Source of the DNA: Balanoglossus misakiensis | Lineage: Eukaryota > Hemichordata | Length of the DNA: 64,000 nucleotides | Direction of reading: 5' to 3' | NCBI GenBank assembly: GCA_040954595.2 | Contig: CM082591.2 | Location: 124,001-188,000, forward strand | Shown here: positions 51,015 through 63,793 of the stretch, piece by piece | How the letters are laid out: each line of letters opens with the position of its first letter | How positions within the stretch are numbered: position 1 is the stretch's first letter | Notes under the pieces: model-generated | Database searches by the model: none | Seen by the model: only the letters and a program-made list of their open reading frames with translations | Told to the model about the DNA's origin: nothing | Made by a program: the position numbers and the translations under genes

Positions 51015-52699
51015 GTACGTTGCTCACACTTATTCAGTGATTGCATTGTAACGCATTTCTTATTACGACAATCTCAAACAGTGGCTGGCATGCATTCCAT
51101 GTTTCACAAAAAGTAATCCATCAAACAGTTGCTACTTCATGCAGCATTCCAACAAAGAAAATCGTCAAAAATAGGCATCTGAAGCAAACAGGTACAAACC
51201 TGTTGGAAGTAAAACCTTATAACCCAAAGAGTAAGTTTCTGTATCACAAAATCCAACCTGATCCCAAATTCCCTTAAGATTGTCAGTTGCAGTGAAAGAC
51301 ATCAATAGAAATATGTTAGAGAACAATCATTCAGATATCACTCATATATCACACCTTATACCTTAAAATAGTTTGATCTATTTTGTTTCAATTTCCTCCC
51401 ATCGCCACATTTGAAAGTAATTACTATAATAACAAAAAAAAATATTGAATTTAGTAGTTTTAAATATACATCCGGTTCTAATGAAAGAGAATTACGTCTT
51501 CAAGCAAAACGTTTTGTGGATTTTTATCTATACGCTTACACTTCAGTAAACTTTTACTACTTATAATTGTCTGTAAAGAAATGCATTACATCTAATAGAT
51601 ACAGTCTATGCCTTAAGGACATCACGATTTCCTCGTACTGACAAGATTTTTTCCAGTAATCGACCTGAAAATTGATACGCGAGTATTTAGCAAGATCACA
51701 TGGTTTGTGTTTTTCTACGGTGTCTGATACTGCAACTTAAAATCTGACGAATTATCTCAGCCAATAGGAGACCTTCAACCGATATGCTTTGTAGCCTTTG
51801 GGCTGATCACTAACCTCTGATAAGAGTGGCAAGCGGAGAGAAGGTTTTTCCATCAAATAATGGCACGATATTGCAGGTGTCCCGTGGCGCAACAAAGCAA
51901 TGCCTAACTAAGGATGTTTAATTTGACCCCTGATAACCGTTTATCAAATTATCGCTATTTTCTCTGCACCACTTCTGCTGAAAGTCGCGATAAATTCAAA
52001 ACGAAATTACATTATCAGCATTGCTCGCCTCTGTGCACCATCGGTGCATTGGACGTAAAGCATTAAATGCTCAACGGGCAGATTTGATGTGCCTATCCCA
52101 TAGGTATTGTGGCGTCGTTGATTGCCAGCCGTCGAACAATGTTCCGGATGAAATAAGCCGTACATGCCTCCATGAACATCACGACAAAGTTTTATCAGCA
52201 GTTTGTACGCAACCCTTTCTGTGCACATCAAGTTTTCTTGAAATTCTTGCATACATAGAAAATTCTTTCTCCGCCTTCCTTCGTTTCTAACTTATCTTGC
52301 CAACTTTGTTTTAAACTAACATGTCGTTAACAATTATAAAATAATAATAATAAAATGGGTTTGCATGAATTCCAAATTTTAGTCAAAGAGAGTTATTATC
52401 TTAGCTGCTGTATTAGACATCAGGTTTTGTGTCATCAGACTGGAGAAATCGAGATACACAGGATGATGACGACACAAAAGAAATATGTATCAAATTCATG
52501 CGTGGTCACATGATATGCGCTACAACACTACTGTGTCAATTTTTGTATAAATAACATACAGCAACGTGGTTTAAATGTATCAATTTCATAAACCAATATT
52601 TTCATAACTGCTAAAAATTCCATGGTTGATTGATACTGAAAGGAAACCCCATACTTTCATGTATATCACACATCCACGTCTTTCTGTATGGTGACCTAC
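51015..52699. other. no supported gene; GC-richer patch near 52.0-52.25 kb
   Basis: Overlapping open frames on both strands at 52007-52290 lie in a GC-richer patch that could be a remnant of coding or mobile DNA, but neither frame has a recognisable motif or flanking splice sites. Confidence 0.4.
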
Positions 52700-52855
52700 T
52701 GTGCTTGGTTTTAAGTAGCTACAGATCACCAACATTTGGAGGACCAGACAGACAAAGAAACAGTCGGTTGCGATTTTGATGTATTTACTGCCCGTTTGCA
52801 GTAAAATATCGTCCAGTTGAACAGGTTTTAAGCCTGTGCGTCGCTTTGAAGCCAT
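52700..52855 (-). CDS. candidate first coding exon of an unrecognised membrane protein
   Basis: On the minus strand an ATG at 52855 opens 52 codons, starting MASKRRTGLKPVQLDDILLQ, with a single hydrophobic segment (CFFVCLVLQMLVICSYL, about 32-48), ending at the phase-0 donor AGCACA|GTAGGT at 52700. A TATAAAG motif stands about 110 nt upstream. The short basic, charged N-terminus before one membrane segment suggests a signal anchor. An out-of-frame ATG at 52890 starts a 20-codon upstream frame overlapping this start, and neither ATG has a purine at -3. No further exon was found to the left, so the product is unknown. Confidence 0.4.
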
Positions 52856-52963
52856 AGATGCGGGAGTTGACTGATCGTGGAGGAAGCCATTGAACGACAG
52901 TTTGTTACGCGCAGAAATCGCGTGCAGAACACCAAAACAACCGAGCGGGCAATATCAGCGGGC

Positions 52964-52969
52964 TTTATA
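52964..52969 (-). promoter_or_regulatory. TATA box, minus strand
   Basis: GTTTATAAAGCCC on the minus strand, predicting a start near 52938, about 80 nt before the ATG of the candidate membrane-protein exon. Confidence 0.45.
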
Positions 52970-55900
52970 AACTCTTGTTATGTTATATCACTTTTTTCTC
53001 TTTGTCACCTGAGCGCGTCTCAGCCAATCACGAATACGACATAATACGTGAGGTGTAATAAACATCATTAGTGATTTGAATAAATTTAAGGCAGGTTTCA
53101 GGTCTTGAAAATTGCAATATGTCTCATCTTCAGCACCATACTGCTTTTGCATGAATTAAAAACAAAATAAGCTAAAGTGTAAGAAAACTGTATGAACACA
53201 ACATAAGGCGATAATTTAAGAGTTCTTGGGTATCGCCGGAAAGTAACGTGACTTTAAAAAAAATGTAAATTACTTCTTAGCGTATTTGCGCCCTATTTTC
53301 GAGTCTGCTTTTTTCTTAATGACCATGTTGGATTGATCCGCGACTGTGTAAGACACAAGTGGCTGTATCTCAAGGGTAAAAGTTCTCCGTCTCTTTGTCA
53401 AGTCATTTCGTTCCACAAGTGAATGTTCCACATATCAATGCAGCCGTTTCCACATACACCTAAAGGCAATCGTATTACTGAGATACCTATGGGAAAGAGA
53501 AAATCGTGACTTGTAGTGTACAAAGGAAACGCGTTTCGATTCACTTGAGGTAAATTTTGCCAGCTTTGTCACTGTGGAACAAATTAGTGTCGAAACCATG
53601 AACAGTATATAAAGATTGTGAAGCCCTTTGGGGATCAGCCGACACAAACAGGACAATCATCTACAAAAGTGGCATACATGTATGTATCCATGTCTTTTTC
53701 TCACAATCGTTCGACGTATATCCCACACATTTGAGATTGTACTATGTAAAATTCACGTAAACTGCTGCCTTGACAATGACTCAACAACACAGCGAAAGCG
53801 AACGGTAACGCAGTAAAGATTTGTTCTTTTTAGTCAGATGGAATGAAGGACTGACAAGTGATATTTGTCCAGAGAGAAAGATCACCAAAGAGAATGCCAA
53901 ATAACGAGATATGCAGTGTTTTATGACAGTAAAATATATACTATACAGATCATTGAACAAGGCAACTAAATAATCAGTTCATGAACCAAACGACAAACAC
54001 GGAATGTAATATATTCACCGAATTCGGAACGGATATCTCTGAAAGTCAATATGGCACCGTCGCTATCACTTTAGATATCTATGCATGCACATTGCAGACA
54101 TCGTTAAAAGTGGGACACATTATTATAATCTAGAGGATTAAGTACATGTTAAATCTGAAAACGTCTGGATGCCTTCAAGATAAGGAATCATGGACATCGT
54201 CTTGTATGGCAACAAACACAATATATGCACAAGTCTTGTCTGTTTATCTGTGTGTCAAGTTAGTTGCTTGTTTTATATGCTTATCATGCATGAGTAGCAA
54301 AAGTTCAACATTAAAGTAGAAACCTCTTTATTGGATAATAAAATATGAGTTATCTAATGGTTTCTTATAATCCATGTTTAGTATAATTTATGGTAGATCA
54401 ACATCATTTATGTGTGACATCTTTTATTTTTCCTAAAATAGTAACTATGTACCGGTACACCCACTTTTACTAATTTGACTGAACACAGTCTTTAACCTGA
54501 AGTTGTCCAGCCGATCTGTTCGCTCTCAAAACGTGTTAATTGCATGAGAACCCTTCTTTTCCTTCTACAAACTGAGACATGGTGCTCCTTGACCAACCCG
54601 AGACAAAATATGGAAAATAGAAAATCCTTGAAACAGATATGCTTTATTAGCTCTCAGACTCATGTTTCTGTTGCGCCATTGGCAAATTCATATGTAAATT
54701 GTCTAAATTTCCATTTTTATTCATACAAAAAACACACTGTAAATAAAAGTATGATTTAATTTAATATAGAATTGTATAACTAATCAACCATCATTTTCAG
54801 GCCAGAGTCTCAAACACAAAAATCTTCCCATCGTAAGCAAATGCAGGCATCAATACATAATGTTGGTTGCCATGGGGGCATAGGTAGCAGGGGTAAAAGG
54901 TCAGGTTGCGAGGGTAACGAGACGTAAATCCGAGGATTTGGTTGACCTTACGGTCGTCTGTTTTATGTGACCCCTGTGTATGTTGGAGTATTGTATCCTT
55001 CAGCAAATGCGTTCTCCGACTCAATGTGGGATTTCAATTGCAGAGACCCTGAGGGTGCATTAACAAGAAATCATTATAAAGTGTTCGCGGGCGGAAAGCT
55101 AGTTATACCCAGGGAAAATACAAAAGCCGGTTACTCTCCAGAGCTAAAAAGCAAGGATCAAGCTGGGAATGTCAATACCTGATCGGAAAAACCCCCAAGG
55201 GTCAGTAATCTGGTACGTTAATTGGTTCCGTGTTAAAAACCTCAGGTACTCATCAATGAGTATGAACTTATAGCTTTAAAGGATGTACACACTGCTTTCC
55301 CTAAAGTTGATCCTACAATTTACACTTTGGTTGTTCATATCCACTTTTGAAATGTTTGCATGAATCGTTCATTAAGGTGCAATATTCATTTGAGGTCCAA
55401 GTGTTTTGCTTTTCTCACGGCTAATAGCCTGTGTTAGGAAATTCCAGCCATCAATCTGACTGGCAAAAAAGGGCAGATTTCTTGTGTTTCTGTCGACTCG
55501 GCAGGAGAATCGATAAAACAGTATGTTCAAGCTAGTCTGTTTCCTTGTTCTTAAATAATGCTGGCACGAAATCGCTTTTCTGGACTACAGAAGAACAATT
55601 ATGTACGCTGCCAAAGCAGGCTGTATGCATGCCAGATTGTTCAAAAGTGCGCCCTCAAACACAATGAATATCCGAGATGTTGAAGAGAAAACAAATCTTG
55701 GAAAGGCCTGTGTATATTACCATGAGATAATGTTACGTTATTATGGACTAGGTCATGATAATGAAAATTCAATTCATCCACAAGAAGTGTGAGAATGTAG
55801 TTTTGTCAATCAACAATTCAACAAATTTTTAAGTCACATATATACTGAATAAACATATTCATTCATTCATACTTTAGTCTGCAGAACGACAACGTATAAA

Positions 55901-57240
55901 ACTGTCATTTTGACATTTGTTCAGCTCAACCCTTTTAAACATAAAAGTGAACAGATCATTTGCCGATCTTAGCTTGACCAAACGTACAGTAACGCCTTAA
56001 TAAGAAATCTGTTACCTACTTCTAGACTAAACAGTTCATATCTGGCTGTGCACCTCTTCTATGAGAGAGCCTCTACTGGGATTTATGTACGATAGATTCA
56101 CTCCCTCGTGACTGAGAGAGTGGTGACACAATGTCTACATGAAGACGGAGGAACTATACAATACAGCCCTCCATCATGATAGACTCATTGCGATTCCACA
56201 TATACATTGCTCTCTGATATTATCTTAATAGTTTTTGCTATCATGAGAACTCTTGTACTACGCAACAAGTTCAAATGGTAGTGTGTCCATCGCATTCTGC
56301 TATTGATTTGCAAGTTGGACTTTGCAGGACACTCTGTGTTGTTTAATATTGGAAGTTATACGTCAAACGAGAACGGGAATAGATTTCTAATGACCTTCGT
56401 TCAACTGCAATGCAAGGCGGGACAATCATTGCACATACACTCACAGTGTAGCTTAATACACAATGCAGATAGTTGAGAAGTGACATGATTCATTTACTGA
56501 AAATTAGATACAAAAAATAAATGAATTAAACATTGATATGATTTTCAAGCTGCTTAGAATTAATTTTCAGCAAATTTAAATTGATAATGAAAGCGAATAA
56601 TTTGGAGTTAGAGTGGTGTTACTACAGTGAAAGCAGAACATTACAACACAAACTTAATTGGAAATTAAGAGCAGATTTTTGCCGATTATTAGAAGTTCAG
56701 GCGTAATTGTAACGACCCAGCTTGTACTGGAATCTACACAATATGTTTGACAAACTTACAAAGCGAGATTGCCACCTTGATTATTTTTAAAATGTGTTTA
56801 CTGCTTTCTTCCATTACTAGTTTGCTTTCTTATAGTGCCGTTGCTATGCCAACACCCAAATAAGAGTCTATTATAAAATAATTTTATTTGATCATATTAC
56901 AATATAAGGCGGAGGTGTATAATTACCCCATATTTTAACAGCTTTATGATTTTAACGCCACTGTATTTCAAATGGCCATTCTTTTCACTCGGTCAGGCAA
57001 GTAATAAATCATGTCGGAAGTGTTTCCTCAAAAACTAATTATTTAATGGAGTATTTCAATTGCATCAAAATCTGCTCATAGAAAGAAATCTTTTACTAAT
57101 TGCCACATTTACTTCTTAGTAATTAGAGGATATAATGTCACATATTTCTGTTTATTTTACATAAGTGAGCGTATTATTCATATTGAAATGAGGTATTATA
57201 TTACCTGGCTGTGTTTGCTATTACTTCCTGTGGCTGGGTT
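52970..57240. other. noncoding stretch
   Basis: No supported exons. Open frames at 54797-55024 (minus), 54967-55182 (plus) and 55601-55792 (plus) were examined; none has splice, domain or composition support that convinces me. CATT units occur near 55853-55868, and TACCGGTA at 54450. Confidence 0.4.
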
Positions 57241-57313
57241 TACTTCCGGTGACCGATTTTTCAGAGAATAAGAGCCGGAAGCAGCGAGAACGTCGATTTT
57301 TGCTTTTAAACAG
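57241..57313 (+). promoter_or_regulatory. ETS-motif promoter and candidate noncoding first exon, plus strand
   Basis: ACTTCCGGT and GCCGGAAG (both ETS-type cores) lie within 40 nt of each other, followed by a donor TTAAACAG|GTAATT at 57313. This resembles a TATA-less promoter plus short 5' UTR exon. No downstream coding exon was identified. Confidence 0.3.
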
Positions 57314-60300
57314 GTAATTCGCGTACATTCTGCGTGGCATCAAACACTGTCCCTGTGAGTTCCCAACTTTGGTCTAACACACACTACAGCCTAGCCCTTG
57401 GTATGTGTTAATCTGTGATCACTACATGAGAACTTCAAGACTACTTTGGGTACTACTGAAAACAATGTATAAACCATATTTGGTAAATATTGATTTCATG
57501 GTTTCAAAATACTGCCAAGATATTAAATTCGTTGTAATGTGCATAATCTGTTTCAATCTATGAATGTTTCCATTCTTTTCTATTCGAAGTTATTTATAAA
57601 ACTGGATTTAGTTTATTTCTGTATATCTGCTTGACAAAATTACATATACACACTCATGTCATAAATCTGTCACTGGAATTCATTCTATATGAATGCAACC
57701 GTGTGAGATTCTATTATTTGGCAGCAATAATAGACAATGTCTATCAGTTCATCAAAGCCATTTACTGAACACACGAAGACTTGTAAAGAGGAATCATATT
57801 TAAGTGCTTGTTAGCTTGCTGTATGACGAGGAATCTTCACTGGTGTCATCACAATCATTTTGTCAATATGCACTTCAAAAATGACGTCAGCGCTCGATAA
57901 GTGCAAGCCTTTTTTTAGTGACGCATTTATTTCACTTGACCATTTAATGAGATTATATGGCGTACATTCACTAGAGTCGGGTAAATTATTATGAGTATGA
58001 TCAGGTTTTGAAAACTAAAACTGAAATTGTGTCAATTACAAGACGTTACATATTACAGAAAATATGTTTAGGCGTAAACTGATTTAATTTATGTTATTTG
58101 TAAAATTAGACAGCAATGTTTTATTTTCTCAGAAGTTTTCACTTGATACTGATATCAACAATTTTAGGCTGAGTGTTGCCTGCCAGGCTGAACACATGCA
58201 TACCTATATTTTCTTTCGGTCGTATTTGTGTGATATTTGTTAGCGATTTAAACAAAACCTAACGAGAACTAAGGGTTGGTTGATTTTGTGAATGAATGGG
58301 TCCATAATAACATTTTGGCAGTAAAGTGAAAAGATGTAACAATTCCTAAATTTCATTTTATAACTCATTACTGATGAATTGATTATGAGCTGAAAACTTA
58401 TTTACATTAAAGTACTGTTTGCGGCTAACTGAAAACTTTACGCATTTTTTAATGTTGGCGAGCAAAATAAACAAAAACACAGCGCATGGTATCACGTCGA
58501 GCTAGAGACAGGACTTGGTTTTGACTAGAATATCGCAATTACTCTATGTGTGGCGACAATACATCATGGTATGATTCAACGCTGCATGTAAATATTAAAT
58601 ATGAATTCAGTGTTTGATCTGTGTGTTTACCTTTCATTTATTCCAGCCGCGAATGTGCTGCTGTCACGTTAGATTTATTACAACAACTGATTTCAAATGA
58701 TGTGTCTTTGGTCAGCAGAAACAAGTTTAAAATACTTGTTATGCGCATGCGTTACCCATATCTGTATCCACAGTTGGGATATAGCTATATATAATGCTGA
58801 CTTCATTCACTTTGTCAAATGTTGCCAGCTATTTGACAGTTGGCTTGAGGGTTTATGCGACTTTAATTGTAGAGCTCTATTGGCCTGTCTCATATAGTCT
58901 ATAGCATTTCCCTGGACAGCAATATCACGGAGTTCCACTTATAAATAATCATACGGTTCAGTACCACTGAGTCTGTGTGCTAACCAGGGCAGGTCTAACT
59001 GCCAAATGTCTTGTAAGGTGTGCTCTCAACCTGCCCTGGGGATAGCCTAACAACTCAAGACGAATTTCATTGCTGTTCTAGCAACAGAACCATTTCAACA
59101 ACACCATTTGTTCTTTCTACCGTGTACACATTTACTAATGTATCAAAGTCGAATGGGTGTCTAACAAAGTTGGGCCACGATTTAGCCCAGAAAGAAAAAA
59201 CACCGTTTCTCGGATTTTTGCCAAAGGAAAAGAGTCAGCGATGTATTTGGAATTGTTTACCAATTCCACAACAATTAGATGGTAAATTCTATTTCTGATG
59301 ACAATTCAAACGTCACTAGGTAACAATATAATATGGCCCGCCATTGTTTTTATGTTTCCATTATCGTGCGGACTGTGTGACGATCGATTTCTTTGTCGTC
59401 ATCATTTCAGCATTACTCAGCCTGCGGAAGTCTGTGGTTGCTCTTTGCTAGGGTATGTCAATTTAACCTACGTAACAACCATAACTTTCTCATCAACAAA
59501 ACATTATATCTAACAAAAGGTGGATAGATAGTGTGCTATCTTTCAACTGAAATGATGGAAAATCTGCTATCAAAGAGTTAATTTCAAAAATACTAATTAT
59601 TTTCAGAAGATAGCGAGGAAGATGCTGTATATTAAACATTTAACATTTATTGTCTGTCGAGTAGTAACCCGACAAAACAATTTTAAAAGGTAGAAGGAAT
59701 ACAGTAATCAACTTAATCTACCGATCAGCTTAGTTATCACGAGGAAAGAAAATGAAAACACCTTGCCGATCGATTGCTATAAAACACTGACATCAATTAA
59801 TGTATAAAGTGTGTGGGCGAATGCATTAAATCACAATGGAAAATATGTTTAATTTTAGAGCAAAAAATGTGATAATATACTCCTGCTGGTGATGTCAGAC
59901 TGAGGTTATATTCTAGTTAGTTAACCCAACGTATTTTGGCCATGACTTCTAAAGAAAAAACACGATTAAAATGTTGTCATGGAAACAGCATTTAAACTTT
60001 ATTTTTAGGCATCAAAATATGGTCACATTTAACAGTATATAAAATACTTTCATGTCTAAACTACTTTGTGGTTAGTCGTAAGTAGACAGAAGCAAACTTT
60101 TCGAATTACAGACAATGTAAATGTTCTATGAATAACTTGAAGGCATATAGTGGAAGTTTGACGTCAAAAATAATTGAAAATCAGACGCTTATGTGTGATC
60201 ATCCCATGGGAAACAGTAAATAAGGGAGGTTAAACTTATAATGAGAAAAGATTGTGAATTAAGTGAATTGTAATAACTTTAAGCGTTTATAAAGAGTAAC

Positions 60301-60674
60301 ATTGTTAGTTGGGGTGTAAAATTACTTGCTTCCCATCCGCAGGCTGCATTTCATGCATAAATAATTCTGATAATTCAGTTAACTGAGACGGACATGGGAA
60401 ATAATATGGGCATGGGGTCAGTTTATTTTTTATCGCGGCGTTTTATTTCCGGTCGGAAAATTAAACCTTTGATATCGCCACGAAACCAGTGACGCAAATA
60501 CTTTGCAACTAAACCGATCTGGTTGAATACAATTAATATGCAAATCATATGTAAATAGATTATCATGATCTGAATGTCATTTGGGACGAGTTGTTTGGCG
60601 TCACGTCCGATTGGCGTATCCGTTGTGACAAAGAAAGCACGTGATTGGAACGAGAATTCTGCTAACCGTAGTGT
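57314..60674. other. noncoding stretch
   Basis: No coding exon supported. It includes an 11-bp inverted repeat at 58984-59039. The frame 59020-59298 ends near GATG|GTAAAT but has no other gene-like property. Confidence 0.45.
58984..59039. repeat. 11-bp inverted repeat with 34-nt loop
   Basis: CCAGGGCAGGT and ACCTGCCCTGG are exact reverse complements flanking 34 nt. Confidence 0.8.
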
Positions 60675-60767
60675 TATAAATTGGCACTATCTTCCCTGTA
60701 AATCATTAGCAAAGAGGGGTGTCCGCGGAGTACACGACCCAGAAAGTGAAAAGCCCGACATTGACAG
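60675..60767 (+). promoter_or_regulatory. TATA promoter and candidate first exon, plus strand
   Basis: TATAAA at 60675-60680 predicts a start near 60705. A first exon of about 63 nt ends at the consensus donor TTGACAG|GTAAGA at 60767. The open frame that overlaps it begins upstream of the TATA box, so coding function is not assumed. The rest of the gene is probably farther right, possibly outside the window. Confidence 0.45.
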
Positions 60768-63155
60768 GTAAGACCAAAGTATATTTTCTCAGGGAATTCA
60801 TTTCATGTCCTATTAATGACATACCTATGGAAGTTTTCTTGTTCCAATCAGAAATATTGTTCGTTTAAGTCTGAGATAGCGATTTGTGTGAAATCAAGCA
60901 CCTTTAGTACGATTCATTTATTTGAATGTGATGTCGTACTATTCCTTCAAATGATGGACTCTTTTAAGCATGATCACATGACCCCTTGACTCCATGCTGC
61001 GATAACGACAGCCGTTATAAATGAACTTCTACTCTAGAGTTGGTAAAATTTAATTATCAGTGTTGTCAACCCTTTTGCTATAAATATCACAAGTATTTTT
61101 GTATGAAAATTCAATCAGGACATACTTCCATGTGACAAAATTCATTGAGCTTCGATAAGAAAATGATTAAAGTTTCACTACAGGGCAGCCTTGGATCACT
61201 TAAAGTAGATTTCTAAGCAGAAATGCACAGCTACTAGACAACATGTTTACTTGTTACAAATAAGATCTGTCATCATGACCATTTATAATTGTCAAGTTAA
61301 AAGCAGACAACCAAATTTTCACATCATCATGTATATTATTTAATGCCATTAAAGAATTTTAACTCACACAAGCTTTGCTTCAGTAATTATACAATTTTTA
61401 AGAAATTTGAGTCTTTCATACTTGTCCATTTTTTTTCTAGAACATTTTGAACAATTAAAGTAGAACAGAATGAATTAAGTCGTTAACCTATTTGTTTGAA
61501 GTACATCAACAATAGGCGGCCATTTTGAATGTCAAACAGTCCTCAAGATGATGCCCCCACCCATACTGCATGGTGACTAACACAAACAGTGTAAAGATTT
61601 CCTTGGAAAAAATCTAAATTGAATACACTGAATATTAAGCTGTGCAATCCGACTACTCTACTATGTCATTTTTCTTGTATGCGATTTTTGAGATTGATGG
61701 ATCAGTGTGTGCACTCCGTTTTTTCTTACTCGTCAAATTGATGTCTACGCTCTCGGCATGAATAACTGAAGTTGAAATTTAAGCCACCATGAGTTTCAAC
61801 TTTGTATACTGAATTAATATTTGTTAGTGTAATGAATATTTGTTAACTGGATGAATATATGGAATTATAATAAGTACATGATCATAACATTTTTTCCCCT
61901 ACTATTTAAAAGCAATTAACCCAATATTATTTGACTCGTATTAAACTCACAACGTTAGGTTGAACTTTGTATTGAACATACACAGGACGTGCTGCTTTTC
62001 AAATATGTATTCTTTCTCATAAAATTTTCATAGCACAATAGTAAATATGAGTAGATAACAAATGACAGGGAAGCTCACAACATTTATGAAAATATGTCAT
62101 TACATTAGATACCATGAATTCTTTTGAAAGTTGTCTTTCTTCTGAGTTTACCTTCATTCACAATGCTATCAAACATTTTACCATTTGCTGCGCTTGGGGT
62201 GAATATCTTTCCAAGACAACTTATGAAGCCATTGTTTAATATTCCAACAGCAACAGAAAATATGACAAACATTGTACAGCGACAACTGTGAGTCAAGTGT
62301 GTTATCAAACAATTGCATGCTGAACAGTTTACTCCCCTGGCAAGAAGAACGCTAATTATGTTTTAGGTTGGGCATGGCGAAAGAGTTCGGAGTGATTCCT
62401 GTTTAGATAGTGTGATATCCTTATGCAAATACTCAAGGAGTCAATACCATCGTCACCACGCTAAGCTAAGGTGTGAACCAATTTGCATATTATAAAGTGG
62501 TCAAGTGTCACCCAGGAAAGGGTACTTAGAAAGTAGATGATATCTAACAAAACTTCGCTTGCATTTCACAATAATTTGGATTTGGATTTCAAGAATCAGG
62601 TACCTTTATAAAATGACACCAAGTATGGAAATATTGACATCATATGTGTCACACTTCATCATGACACTCTTAAAAGTAAAGATCAATTTCCAATCTGCCT
62701 GTCATCTAAGAAGTGCTTCAAAGATTATAGCATTAAGACTTATTGATGAATTATATCTGTTGACAAATTCAGTTTGATAGCACGGGATGTTCATGATGGT
62801 TGAGGAAAAATCAAACACGAAACCTTGATGTGTCCTATATCCATATAACATTTCTGTATTGTATCATAACACGTGATCGGAAATCTAATATCTAGTGAAA
62901 TCAGTGCCATAAAGTCACCGTCATGAAGCTGATTTCTTGGTCTGATCTTCATGTGACCTTCTCACGATCTTGAATGTAATCTAGCTGGAGTCTGCAGTGT
63001 TGAAACTGGCAGAAGAGATAGAGAAAGAAAACAAGAGATCAAGTTTCACTGTCTGTAAATAAGAAATGGTCTTTCACATTTTAGTTCATCGAAGCATGAA
63101 AGAATTATTCTGTTTCCACACGGCCTTTCATAGTGAAGGACAAAAACATTTACAT
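60768..63155. other. noncoding stretch
   Basis: Nothing firmly coding. A strong pyrimidine tract and acceptor (CATTTTTTTTCTAG) at 61421-61440 is followed by stops in all frames within 30 nt. A minus-strand frame at 62105-62308 contains a hydrophobic start (MFVIFSVAVGILN) and a donor-like AAG|GTAAAC, but is unsupported. Confidence 0.4.
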
Positions 63156-63396
63156 TTAAATTGGAATCTCAGCAATTAAATGCAATATCGGAACAACCCT
63201 ATCTGTAATTGCCTTATCACGCCCAAACAGAATGTCTCTTAGTCGCTTCATATCCCCAAGTGGATCCCACGGAAATGACAAAAATTTTCCCAGAGCTACG
63301 CTTCCCAAATACTTTGATCCTCTGTTCATTAAACTCAGAACAAGTGTCTTTAGTGAGAGAATGACCTGCCAGATTATTATCACCACAAATGCCCAC
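63156..63396 (-). CDS. candidate last coding exon of an unrecognised membrane protein
   Basis: On the minus strand an acceptor (TTTGAGATTTCAG) at 63397 opens about 79 codons to a TAA at 63156. The translation begins with a hydrophobic segment (WAFVVIIIWQVILSL), continues through FPWDPLGDMKRLRDILFG, and ends HLIAEIPI. Its composition is more protein-like than neighbouring frames. Earlier exons would have to lie to the right, mostly outside the window. A second overlapping frame exists, so this is weak. Confidence 0.27.
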
Positions 63397-63776
63397 CTGA
63401 AATCTCAAAGTAATTACCTGTAATGGCCGACAATAGTTTGAAAATCTCAGCTGATAAGATTTTCACGAAGTGAAGTCGAGTAGATAAAGTTTTTAAAGCT
63501 TTTGTTCAGTGTACATGTACAACGTAATTATGTACCGGTAGGTATGTATATGTATGTAATCGAGCTACTCTGACATTATATAGTGACGAGTCCTTCTTGA
63601 AATTATAAAATACTATTATAATATTGTCATTTGTTATAGAAATTCTACTCATACCCAGCAAGTAAAAGATATACTTCGCATTGTATTTAAAATACAACGT
63701 ATCAACAAGGCTATTAAACCTCTGAGGCCCGAGGGTATCTCTGCTTCATTGTCAAGTTGAAACTTACATTGGCATT

Positions 63777-63793
63777 CATGCATGCATGCATGA
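63777..63793. repeat. (CATG)n microsatellite
   Basis: Four self-complementary CATG units in tandem. Confidence 0.85.

Noticed and set aside
52007-52290. Overlapping open frames on both strands in a GC-richer patch
   Set aside because: Neither has a motif; likely a GC effect or an unidentified decayed element.
54797-55024. Minus-strand frame ending in AYDGKIFVFETLA, with an AATAAA about 75 nt after the stop
   Set aside because: The preceding acceptor has almost no pyrimidine tract and no upstream exon could be joined.
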